A stretch of 64,000 nt of DNA from contig NZ_JAAFZA010000002.1 in assembly GCF_015356865.1 (NCBI RefSeq), positions 1 through 64,000 on the forward strand. Reading direction: 5' to 3'. This DNA is from Catenulispora pinisilvae (GTDB lineage Bacteria > Actinomycetota > Actinomycetes > Streptomycetales > Catenulisporaceae). The position numbers and the translations under genes were made by a program. How positions within the stretch are numbered: position 1 is the stretch's first letter; each line of letters starts with the position of its first letter. The notes under the pieces were generated by a model. That model worked only from the letters and a program-made list of their open reading frames with translations, ran no database searches and had not been told where the DNA came from. Shown piece after piece: positions 45,253 through 52,954 of the stretch.

Positions 45253-46823
45253 TCCGCAGCACGTTCGGCGAGAGCAATGACGGTCGCCTGGGTGTTACAG
45301 CGCGGGATGGTCGGGAAGACCGAGGCGTCTGCGATCTGCAAGCCTTCGATGCCGTGGACATTGAGATCGGGGCCGACGACGGACATCTCGTCGCTCCCGA
45401 TCCGGGCGGTACCGACCGCGTGCCAGTAGGGGCCGGCGCTGGCCCTGATGTAGTCGTCGAGATCTACGTCCCGGCGGTCCTCGGGCACGCCGACGGCCGG
45501 CCCGGTGACGGAAGCGAGAGCGGGAGCGGCGAACAGATCCAGGGCGGTTCGCAGACCCGCGCGCAGGCGGTCATGGTCGCTCTGCTCGGCAAGGTAGCCG
45601 GGATCGACAAGCGGCAGGTCCGCCGGGTCGCCGGACCGCAGGGTGACGCTCCCTCGGCTCTCGGGCGTGAGCAGGGCGACCAGGCTGATGATCACGGGCG
45701 TGGGCAACGGGTCCCGCCCGGCGTCAACGCCGCGCAGGGCGAGAACGAGCTGCAGGTCCGGGACGGTGAGTCCAGGGTCGGAGCGCAGGACGGCGGCGGC
45801 CTGCCCTACCGCCGAGAGCGGACCGCGTCGCATCATCTGATACGTGGCGGCGGGGTCTTCGTAATACCCGCCTCGCAACGCCGAAGCGTCCGTCAGCGGC
45901 CAGGCCAGCGGGACCAGCGGGTGGTCGTGCAGGTTCGCGCCGACACCGGGCAGGTCGGCCACGACGGGAATCCCGTGGCGCCCCAGTTGGTCACGAGGCC
46001 CGATGCCCGACAGAAGCAGCAGATGCGGGGTCCGCAGCGCCCCGGCGCAGACGACGACCGACCGCCGAGCGCGGACTTCGCCCTGTGCGCAGTGGACGCC
46101 GACGGCCCGGGTGCCGTCGAGGGCTATCCGCTGCACGGCGGTCGCTGTGCGTACTGTGAGATTCTCCCGGCCGAGCGCGGGGTTCAGGTAGCCGTCCAGG
46201 ACGCTGTGCCGAACGCCGTCGCGGATATTGCTCTGCACCAGGCCGATGCCCTCGCGCGTAGCCCCGTTCAAGTCGGGGATGACGGGCCAGCCCAGCGAGG
46301 CCCCGGCCGCGATGAACCGAGCGGTCGTCGGGTGCAGGTGGTACGGAGTGGTGACAGCCATGGGCCCGCCCGCTCCGTGGTACGCCCCGGCGCCGAATTC
46401 GTGATCCTCGATCAGGCGCAGGTACGGCGCCATATCGGCCCAGCCCCACCCCGCGGCACCGCCCGCAGCCCAGCCCTCGAAGTCCTCGGGGAATGCCTGG
46501 AACCAGCCCATGCCGTTGACGCTGCTGCCCCCGCCGAGCCCGCGCCCCGTGGCCAGCGCGACCCGGCGCCCGGCCAGACCCTGCTGAGGAACGGTCAGGT
46601 TCTCGTAGGCGCTGGCCCCCGCCCAGAGAGTCGAGGCCATCCCAGGGACTCGCGCCACGTCCTCATCGATGACCTCGCCCGCCTCAAGCAGGAGAACGGT
46701 GCGGTCGGGGTCGGCGCTAAGCCGGGCCGCCAGTACCGCGCCCGCGCTACCGGCGCCGACGATGATGTGGTCGACAACAGCCGGCAGCGGGCCCTGGAAA
46801 CGATCGCCCTCAACGTCGGTCAC
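45234..46823 (-). CDS. GMC-family FAD oxidoreductase (choline-dehydrogenase-like)
   Basis: 529 residues. The FAD motif VGAGSAGAVLAARLS (about 22-36) and the GMC signature ATGRGLGGGSSVNGMGW are clear. The C-terminal active-site region has PYWHAVGTARIG with the catalytic His, and TIPRCNTQATVIALAERAAELI. Family members oxidise alcohols or other CH-OH substrates. Its start overlaps the upstream TetR gene's stop by four bases, so the two form an operon and the TetR likely responds to the enzyme's substrate. Confidence 0.92.
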   Translation of the reverse strand: MTDVEGDRFQGPLPAVVDHIIVGAGSAGAVLAARLSADPDRTVLLLEAGEVIDEDVARVPGMASTLWAGASAYENLTVPQQGLAGRRVALATGRGLGGGSSVNGMGWFQAFPEDFEGWAAGGAAGWGWADMAPYLRLIEDHEFGAGAYHGAGGPMAVTTPYHLHPTTARFIAAGASLGWPVIPDLNGATREGIGLVQSNIRDGVRHSVLDGYLNPALGRENLTVRTATAVQRIALDGTRAVGVHCAQGEVRARRSVVVCAGALRTPHLLLLSGIGPRDQLGRHGIPVVADLPGVGANLHDHPLVPLAWPLTDASALRGGYYEDPAATYQMMRRGPLSAVGQAAAVLRSDPGLTVPDLQLVLALRGVDAGRDPLPTPVIISLVALLTPESRGSVTLRSGDPADLPLVDPGYLAEQSDHDRLRAGLRTALDLFAAPALASVTGPAVGVPEDRRDVDLDDYIRASAGPYWHAVGTARIGSDEMSVVGPDLNVHGIEGLQIADASVFPTIPRCNTQATVIALAERAAELIKQT

Positions 46824-47467
46824 TCTTCAGCATCCTTTCGGGCCCCGGAGGGGTCTACGAACCACTCAGGCATCAAATCCATCAGGTCCTGCGCGATGAC
46901 CGAAGGCTCCGCGGGTTCGCTCTCCCGCAGCCACCAGATCAACGTGGACAGCACGGCACCCGCGATCAGATGCGCTGCCCTGCTCGCGTCACGGTCATCG
47001 AGATCCGGCCGCGCCTCCCGGACCGCCGGGACGGTCTCCACAGCGAACTTCTCCAACAGCGCAGTCAGTACCGCGCCCGGGGCCGCCGACGACAGCAGCA
47101 GATCCCGGTACATCGCAGAGTTCTCGGACATGTGCGCAGCCAACCGCTCCAGCGCACTCCGGGTGGTCTCCAGCCTGCTCGTCCCGAACCTCCGGGCCCG
47201 CCGGTTGACCTCCGCGATGGACTCGTACAGCGACTCGACCACCTCGACCGCCACAGCGACCGGACTGGAGAAGTGGTCATAAAACGCGCCGCGGCTCACC
47301 CCGGCCTCGGCAGCGATTCGGGAGACGGTAGCGGCGCCATAGCCGTCCTCGACCAGCACCCGCTCGAAGGCCGCGCACAACCACGTCCGCGTCTGCACCG
47401 AACGAGGATCGTCCGTGCCAGCACGCGTGGCGCGGACCATGCTCCGGCGCCGGGCCCCCGCCTGCAT
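46820..47467 (-). CDS. TetR-family transcriptional regulator
   Basis: About 215 residues from ATG 47467 (MQAGARRRSM); a longer form to 47566 would run through the operator and is unlikely. The helix-turn-helix is LVEDGYGAATVSRIAAEAGV followed by SRGAFYDHF. The C-terminal domain is helical. It is co-transcribed with and overlaps the GMC oxidoreductase gene. An operator-like palindrome about 30-45 bp upstream suggests autoregulation of the pair. Confidence 0.9.
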   Translation of the reverse strand: MQAGARRRSMVRATRAGTDDPRSVQTRTWLCAAFERVLVEDGYGAATVSRIAAEAGVSRGAFYDHFSSPVAVAVEVVESLYESIAEVNRRARRFGTSRLETTRSALERLAAHMSENSAMYRDLLLSSAAPGAVLTALLEKFAVETVPAVREARPDLDDRDASRAAHLIAGAVLSTLIWWLRESEPAEPSVIAQDLMDLMPEWFVDPSGARKDAEE

Positions 47468-47494
47468 CTCACCCACACACCCGATACTAGGCCT

Positions 47495-47514
47495 TTGCAC
47501 ACAGCTGTGCGCAA
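47495..47514. promoter_or_regulatory. operator-like palindrome upstream of TetR/GMC operon
   Basis: TTGCACACAG and CTGTGCGCAA form a 20-bp palindrome with a single mismatched pair, flanked by GGCC on both sides. It lies about 28 bp upstream of the TetR start. Confidence 0.6.
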
Positions 47515-47733
47515 GGCCATCGTTCCGGGTTGCCGCGCCCCTGGCGCGACGTGCCTGCGTGTTCAAAAAGCCCAGCTACAGGGTTTCACCTGCGCAAATG
47601 CTGCCCAGGGGTCGCGCGGGGGTACGGGATGATGATGCTCGTGTCTGTACGTCCGGTCTTGCCGGTCGATCTCGTGCTGCCGCAAAGCAGCCAAGTCGCC
47701 ACAAGAAACTCGCTAGTTGAGGCGCACTGCTAA

Positions 47734-48576
47734 TCAGCGAAAGCTATCTATATTAGCCGCGAGCCAGGTTGTGAACGATCGGGGACGTTCGCCCGTTAGA
47801 TTCTCTACAGTCGGCAGAACCCTTTGCTCCTCCGGCTTAGGACTTCCGCTCATCGCAAGGAAGTAGTCCAACCTATCCGGGCTCATACCCCTACTAAGAT
47901 TCTCGCGCGCCTGGGCGGCCGATATTTCTACATACCGAATTTCGCTTCCCAGCATATCCGAGATCCCTTTTACCATCTCTCGCGGACTGATGCAGTCCGA
48001 ACCTGTTATCTCGATACGTTCACCCTGAAACCGATCTTCAATAAGGCACAACTTCACCACCGCCGCAATATCGTACGGATCGATTATCGGCACCCCGACG
48101 TCACCAAACGGGTGCCGAACGACCCCTTCCTTCACCATGTCTCGCCACCGCAAGGCGTTTGACGCAAACTGCCCTGGGTGCACACTGACAAGGTTTGGAA
48201 ATATTGAACGAAATTCGTCCATGACGTCCCGAAGAAAATTGGCAAACACAAGCTCATGGCGAGTGAAAATACACGAAGAAGACAACAGTACCGCTCGCTC
48301 GACGGGGCTTCGACCAACAACGTCGGCGACCTTCCCAGCAGTCTCGATATCATTCAGGAATACCGAGTTAACAAAAACCGCGTCGACGCCTTCCAGTGCC
48401 CCTTTCAGGGATCCTGCATCCGTTGGATCCCCGATAACATTTTCGACGGTATCGGGAAGATCCACAATGAGCGGCCGCCTGCTCATCGCACGCACAGCGT
48501 GGCCTTCCGCCCCCAACTGTTTCATCAAATCGAGCCCGACGCCGCCCGACGCCCCTGTGATCAGGATAGTCATCAT
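47734..48576 (-). CDS. NmrA/NAD(P)H-binding atypical SDR
   Basis: 280 residues. The start MMTILITGASGGVG carries the Rossmann glycine motif, with SRRP as a likely NADPH contact. VHPGQFASNALRW and PIIDPYDIAAVVKLCL fit the NmrA-like group, which are quinone-oxidoreductase or redox-sensor type proteins. Start ATG 48576 has ribosome site GGAGAG. Base composition is clearly lower in GC than neighbours (many ATA, AAA, TTA-rich stretches, including the AT-rich 3' end), so recent transfer is likely. It lies alone, with AT-richer flanks. Confidence 0.88.
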   Translation of the reverse strand: MMTILITGASGGVGLDLMKQLGAEGHAVRAMSRRPLIVDLPDTVENVIGDPTDAGSLKGALEGVDAVFVNSVFLNDIETAGKVADVVGRSPVERAVLLSSSCIFTRHELVFANFLRDVMDEFRSIFPNLVSVHPGQFASNALRWRDMVKEGVVRHPFGDVGVPIIDPYDIAAVVKLCLIEDRFQGERIEITGSDCISPREMVKGISDMLGSEIRYVEISAAQARENLSRGMSPDRLDYFLAMSGSPKPEEQRVLPTVENLTGERPRSFTTWLAANIDSFR

Positions 48577-48663
48577 GCCACTCTCCGCCGTCAAAAAACG
48601 TGCTCGGATGATTTCGGGGCCGACTCTATCTCACAGAAACCCAGGGCCAGGCTATGACGTATA

Positions 48664-48927
48664 TCACCCATCACAATGGCGCGATACCGGACAAAGCGTT
48701 AGCGCTCTGCCTTGCCGCCGCGGCCAAGTTATGGGCTCTGGAGTTGCCCGCCTTCCAATCGGGGCCTCCATCGAACTTGGCTCTATCGCATATTCTCCGC
48801 CGTAATGAAACACCATCGGCCCTTTACCTTGCATGACACTGCCGGTCGGCGGCAGCCGATCACGCGGGAGGGCAGCGACGACCCGTCGTGACGTGTCAAA
48901 GAGGTCGAGTTGCTCGTACTCCGGCAC
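48664..48927 (-). CDS. possible small protein or gene fragment
   Basis: An 87-residue frame from GTG 48927 begins MPEYEQLDLFDTSRRVVAAL and later reads MVFHYGGEYAIEPSSMEAP, which looks protein-like. A weak ribosome site (CGAGG) is present. I do not recognise the family. The second half loses coding character, so it may be the 5' end of a broken gene next to the lower-GC NmrA gene. Confidence 0.3.
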   Translation of the reverse strand: MPEYEQLDLFDTSRRVVAALPRDRLPPTGSVMQGKGPMVFHYGGEYAIEPSSMEAPIGRRATPEPITWPRRQGRALTLCPVSRHCDG

Positions 48928-49053
48928 GAGAACCTCGGGACGGAGCGGATCCGGAGGCGGGGCGACGCTGGGTGAGTAGCTGCGGTTGTGAGCAGCTGGC
49001 AGTGGCCAGTCGGCGGAGTCGACGTGGGTGTCGTATGCAGTCAGACCGGCCGG

Positions 49054-50664
49054 TCAGGCCCGCCGGCCGGGGAGCAGCAGCGCCGGCAGAACTGCCAGGG
49101 CGAGCAGGACCGCCGCGACGGCGTAGGCGGTCCGGAAGCCGGAGGGGTTCGGGCCCGCCGATCCCAGCACCACGGAGACGAGCGCCGTCCCCACGGATGC
49201 CCATATCTGGGCGTTGATGCTCAGCGCGGTGCTCGCCGCGGCCATCCGTTCTTTCGGGAGGTCGCGGCCGGCCGTCGTCATCGTCGGCATGAGGACCATG
49301 CCCGATCCGACGCCCATCAGCATCGCCGGGACCACGATCCGCCACGGTGCCACGTCGACCGTCCCGGCCTGCAGCGCGGTCAGCGCCATTCCGGACGCCC
49401 CGACCAGGACGCCGGTCGGGATCAAGCGCCGCGGCGAGGTCTTGTCGACGCGCCGTGCCGCGATCTGCATCGTGGTGCCGACGACGAGGCCGACCGGGGC
49501 GCCGAGCAGTCCGGCCGCTGTCGCGCTCATCCCGCGCACCTGTTGCCAGTACATCGGAGTGAGCAGCATGGAACCGAAGTAGCCGCAGGTGAACAGTGCG
49601 AGCGTGACGATGCCGGCGGCGAACGTCCGGTCCTGCAGCAGTCGGAGGTCGAGCAGCGGTGCGCGGACTGTCAGCGCGCGCCGGAGGAACGCGGCGATGA
49701 GCGCGGCGCCGACGAGTGTGGGGATCAGCGTGCCGGGGGTGGTGAAGTCGCGGTGTGCGCCGCCGCTCGCCAGCCCGAACAGCAGCGCGGCGAGACCGGG
49801 CGAGAGCATGAGCAGGCCCGGGACGTCCAGCTTGGGCGCTGCCGCCCCGGCGGTCGCCGCCGGGGCGGCGGATGGCAGCAGCCTGGTGGCCAGCACCAGC
49901 GCCGCCGCCCCCACCGGCAGGTTGACCAGGAAGATCCACTGCCAGGAGGCGGCGTCGACCAGCCAGCCGCCGAGCACCGGCCCGGCCACCGGCCCGACGA
50001 GGACGGGCAGGCCGAGCAGGGCCATCGCGCGCCCCATGCGGTCGCGGTCCGCAGCCCGCATCACCATCGCCATGCCGACCGGCATGAGCAGTCCGCCGCC
50101 GAGTCCTTGGAGCGCGCGGAACGCGATGAGGCTGTCGGCGTTCCATGCGCAGGCGGCGAGGAGCGATCCGCAGGTGAAGAGAGTGAGGGCCGTGAGATAG
50201 GCGCGCTTGGCGCCGATCCGTGCCATGACCCAGGCCGCGGTGGGGATGACGGCGGCGAGGGCGAGGGTGTAGGCGGTGGCGGTCCACTGGATCGTTTCCA
50301 GGGGGACGCGGAACGTCTGCGAGAGGTGGCGCAGTGCGACGTTCACGATCGTCATGTCCAGCACCGACATCACGGAGCCGACGATGACGACTGCGACGGT
50401 GCGGTTGAGCGCGTTGGAGGGGATGGAAACCGCGGGCGTCGCGGGCGCCGGGGGCTTCGCGGCCCGGGCGCCTGTCTCCATGCTCTGGATCTCCGTGCTC
50501 TGGATCTCCGTGCTCTGGATCTCCGTGCTCTGGATCTCCGTGCTCTGGATCTCCGTGCTCTGGATCTCCGTGCTCTGGATCTCCGTGCTCTGGATCTCCG
50601 TGCTCTGTGTCATCGTGCTCTGTGTCATCGTGCGCTGTGTCATCGTGCGCTGTGCCGTAGTCAT
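49054..50664 (-). CDS. MFS drug exporter (DHA2/EmrB-type) with repeat-encoded N-terminus
   Basis: 536 residues from ATG 50664, or 475 from ATG 50481. About 14 membrane segments. The first helix region MSVLDMTIVNVALRHLSQTF is typical of DHA2 (motif D1), and LGLPVLVGPVAGPVLGGWLV is the antiporter motif C. The longer form starts with a run of TMTQ/TEIQS pentapeptides made by 15-bp DNA repeats. The shorter start has ribosome-like GGAG nine bases before it, within the last repeat. The gene is 13 bp downstream of the FMN reductase gene; both are opposite a TetR gene with two operators, so induction by a drug-like ligand is likely. Confidence 0.9.
   Translation of the reverse strand: MTTAQRTMTQRTMTQSTMTQSTEIQSTEIQSTEIQSTEIQSTEIQSTEIQSTEIQSTEIQSMETGARAAKPPAPATPAVSIPSNALNRTVAVVIVGSVMSVLDMTIVNVALRHLSQTFRVPLETIQWTATAYTLALAAVIPTAAWVMARIGAKRAYLTALTLFTCGSLLAACAWNADSLIAFRALQGLGGGLLMPVGMAMVMRAADRDRMGRAMALLGLPVLVGPVAGPVLGGWLVDAASWQWIFLVNLPVGAAALVLATRLLPSAAPAATAGAAAPKLDVPGLLMLSPGLAALLFGLASGGAHRDFTTPGTLIPTLVGAALIAAFLRRALTVRAPLLDLRLLQDRTFAAGIVTLALFTCGYFGSMLLTPMYWQQVRGMSATAAGLLGAPVGLVVGTTMQIAARRVDKTSPRRLIPTGVLVGASGMALTALQAGTVDVAPWRIVVPAMLMGVGSGMVLMPTMTTAGRDLPKERMAAASTALSINAQIWASVGTALVSVVLGSAGPNPSGFRTAYAVAAVLLALAVLPALLLPGRRA
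50481..50660. repeat. 15-bp tandem repeat at the 5' end of the MFS gene
   Basis: Eight near-perfect copies of a 15-bp unit (on the plus strand TGCTCTGGATCTCCG) are followed by four diverged copies (TGCTCTGTGTCATCG-type). On the coding strand each perfect copy carries CGGAGA, which resembles a ribosome site. In the long reading frame they encode TEIQS and TMTQS pentapeptides. Confidence 0.92.
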
Positions 50665-50677
50665 GGCGCGTCGCCCT

Positions 50678-51322
50678 TCACGCCTGGTAGGGCGCGGTCA
50701 GCCGGGCGTCGCGCAGCGCCTGACCCCACCAGAGCAGTTGGCCGAGCATGCCCTTGGCCGCGCCTTCACACACGGCCTGGTCGCGCGGCGTGCCGTCGGC
50801 GTCGAGACCCGACCAGGGTCCGTGCAGGCTGACGGAGTCCCGGACCGTCATGGCGTGCAGCTCGGCGAAGATCAGCCGGAGCTGCTCGACGGCGCGCAGG
50901 CCGCCGCCGAGGCCGCCGTAGGAGACGAAGCCGACCGGCTTGGCCTGCCACTGCCGGTGGTGCCAGTCGATGAGGTTCTTCAGCGCGGCCGGGAAGCTGT
51001 GGTTGTACTCCGGCGTAACGATCACGAAGGCGTCGGCGGCCGCCAGGAGCGGTGTGACGCCGGCCAGAGCCGCGGCCGCGGCCGCGTTCGGCGCGCTGCC
51101 CCAGTCGGGCATGGCCAGCGGGAGGTCGATGTCCGCGAGGTCGATGACGTCCAGCTCCAGGCCCTCGTGGCCGCCGGCTGTGTCGAGGAACCAGTCGGCT
51201 ACGGAGCGCCCCGCGCGACCCTCTCGGACGCTTCCGATGACGACCGTGACGCGCAGCGCCCTCGGGGGCGTGTTCGTGGTGGTGACGGCGGTCTCGGCGG
51301 GCACGGTGTGGGTGGCGGCCAT
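50678..51322 (-). CDS. NADPH-dependent FMN reductase
   Basis: 214 residues. The flavodoxin-like fold starts with RVTVVIGSVREGRAGRSVADW (FMN phosphate loop) and contains VTPEYNHSFPAALKNLIDW, the signature of this family. GFVSYGGLGGGLRAVEQLR binds the flavin. Ribosome site GGAGGGGA precedes ATG 51322. The family reduces FMN, quinones or azo/nitro compounds. Co-transcription with the exporter under a divergent TetR suggests a combined detoxify-and-export response. Confidence 0.93.
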   Translation of the reverse strand: MAATHTVPAETAVTTTNTPPRALRVTVVIGSVREGRAGRSVADWFLDTAGGHEGLELDVIDLADIDLPLAMPDWGSAPNAAAAAALAGVTPLLAAADAFVIVTPEYNHSFPAALKNLIDWHHRQWQAKPVGFVSYGGLGGGLRAVEQLRLIFAELHAMTVRDSVSLHGPWSGLDADGTPRDQAVCEGAAKGMLGQLLWWGQALRDARLTAPYQA

Positions 51323-51382
51323 GGTGGATTCCCCTCCAGATGCGGGACGACCGCCTGGTGCGGCCTCCGCTGCGCTAAACTT

Positions 51383-51396
51383 ACAACGATCGTTGT
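51383..51396. promoter_or_regulatory. TetR operator 1
   Basis: ACAACGATCGTTGT is a perfect 14-bp palindrome in the gap between the FMN reductase/MFS operon and the TetR gene. It shares the CAACGA/CCGTTG core with a second site 21 bp away. Confidence 0.7.
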
Positions 51397-51401
51397 CAAA
51401 A

Positions 51402-51419
51402 GTGCAACGACCGTTGTAC
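51402..51419. promoter_or_regulatory. TetR operator 2
   Basis: GTGCAACGACCGTTGTAC is an imperfect palindrome whose centre lies 21 bp from that of operator 1, two turns of the helix on the same face. It ends 4 bp before the TetR ribosome site. Confidence 0.65.
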
Positions 51420-51436
51420 TTCAGGAGGGAGCGACG

Positions 51437-52165
51437 GTGGGAAGCATCGGTGAGGGCCGGACGCCGAAGGCGACGTCCGCGAAGGCGGCGTCGGCGAAAG
51501 CGGCGTCCGCGGTGCGAGGCGGGAATCCGACTCGGAAGCAGGAGAAGGAGGCCGCCATCGCGAGCGCGTCCTGCGGCGTCTTCGGCCGGGAGGGGTATGC
51601 CCGCGCCTCGATCGACGCGCTCGCCGCCGAGGCCGACATCTCGACGCGGACCCTCTACAACTACTTCCCGGGCGGCAAAGCGCAGCTCTTCCAGGCCGTC
51701 GTCACGTGGACGTCGGCAGAGGTGCGGGACGCCCAGATCGCGCGTATCAGTTCCCTGCTGGACCCGGCGCGTCCGCCGCGTCCGGAGGACCTGGAACGCG
51801 ATCTCGTCGCCCTGGCGCACGCCCTCGTCCGCCTCATGACCGACTACCCGGACCACTTCGCGCTCGTCCGGCACATCCACGCCGAGGCCGACCACGTGCC
51901 GCCGGAGGTGCTCCAGGCCTGGAAGGAGGCCGGACCGGGCCCGGTCATCCGGGCTTTCGCCAAGGCGATGACAGGCCTCGCCGACGCTGGGCTCATCGAC
52001 GTCCACGGCGATGCGGCGATGGCGAGCACCCACTTCATGGCGCTGGCCTCACACGCCATCGTGCAGAGCACGCACTACGGCGTCGTCCCGCTGCCCGAGG
52101 CCGAGACCGACCACGTGATCAAGGGCGGCGTCGCGGCGTTCCTCCGGGCCTATCAGCGCCGATAG
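51437..52165 (+). CDS. TetR-family transcriptional regulator (AcrR-like)
   Basis: 242 residues from GTG 51437, with ribosome site AGGAGGGA. A basic N-terminal tail contains AKAAS repeats from 15-bp DNA repeats. The helix-turn-helix is FGREGYARASIDALAAEADI followed by STRTLYNYFPG. The C-terminal domain matches TetR_C-type ligand pockets. It is divergent from the FMN reductase and exporter genes, and two operator sites in the gap indicate repression of both directions. Confidence 0.92.
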   Translation: MGSIGEGRTPKATSAKAASAKAASAVRGGNPTRKQEKEAAIASASCGVFGREGYARASIDALAAEADISTRTLYNYFPGGKAQLFQAVVTWTSAEVRDAQIARISSLLDPARPPRPEDLERDLVALAHALVRLMTDYPDHFALVRHIHAEADHVPPEVLQAWKEAGPGPVIRAFAKAMTGLADAGLIDVHGDAAMASTHFMALASHAIVQSTHYGVVPLPEAETDHVIKGGVAAFLRAYQRR

Positions 52166-52196
52166 CGGTCAGGACAGGAAGACGGGCCACGGCACA

Positions 52197-52565
52197 TCAG
52201 GGTGTCCACACTCCAGGGGACAGGCCGGGACTCCAGACCGTGCTGAGTGTGGACGTCGCGGTTCGTTGCCTGTTCACGACCGGAATCACGCTGGCCGTCG
52301 TGAGGGCCCCGGCGGCTACGACGGTGACCGCGATCCACCACGTGCCGCTCAGCGCGAGGCTTCCGGTGCGCACGTAGGCGTAGGCGTAGGGGATGGCGGT
52401 GGCCGCCGCGGCCACGAGGCCCATCGCCGTCGCGGCCACGGCGGCGATGGCGCTTTCCATCGCGGCGGCGCGGGTGATCTGGGTCGGGGTCGCTCCGATG
52501 ATCGCTAGGAGCCGGTTGTCGGTGCGGCGTCGCCGCGCGACGGCGACCAGGGCACCGAGGTTGTG
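52197..52565 (-). pseudogene. 3' remnant of an FtsX-like ABC permease gene
   Basis: Only the last part of a permease is present: LVAVARRRRTDNRLLAIIGA, then two membrane segments (AAVAATAMGLVAAAATAIPY and IAVTVVAAGALTTASVIPVV). FtsX-type proteins are 400-800 residues, so most of the gene is missing. No ATPase partner is near. The upstream sequence 52566-52954 holds no gene and ends at the start of the MFS sugar porter. Confidence 0.65.
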
Positions 52566-52954
52566 ACCGGCGAGGCCGACCGTGACGGAACCGGATATCT
52601 TGACGGCCCTGTCAGCCAAATGGCCCAGGGCAGGCCCGAAGCGGACCCAAAACCCATACCATCGGGCTTTGATTCGGCCCCTCACCTGCGCCTCGAAACC
52701 GATCGATCGGCGACGGCGCCAGCAAGAAGACTCCGCGCACGGGGCATCAGCCTCCTGTTGACCCGCCACCGAGGCTGCCCGGCAGGCGGCCAGGGCGTCT
52801 GTTGCGCACGCGTTCCCGACCCGACTCCCCCATACGGATCAATGCGGCGCAGCTTAGAAGACCATCGGAGCTCCTTCACCGTTTTTCAGCGAAAAGTCAG
52901 GGGATCAACGCAAAGTCTTTGGATTGGGCTTCCTGCCAGAAATAGGGGTTCCGG

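Noticed and set aside
50481-50660. Repeat array considered as a CRISPR
   Set aside because: The units are contiguous with no spacers and no cas gene is near; it is a simple tandem repeat.
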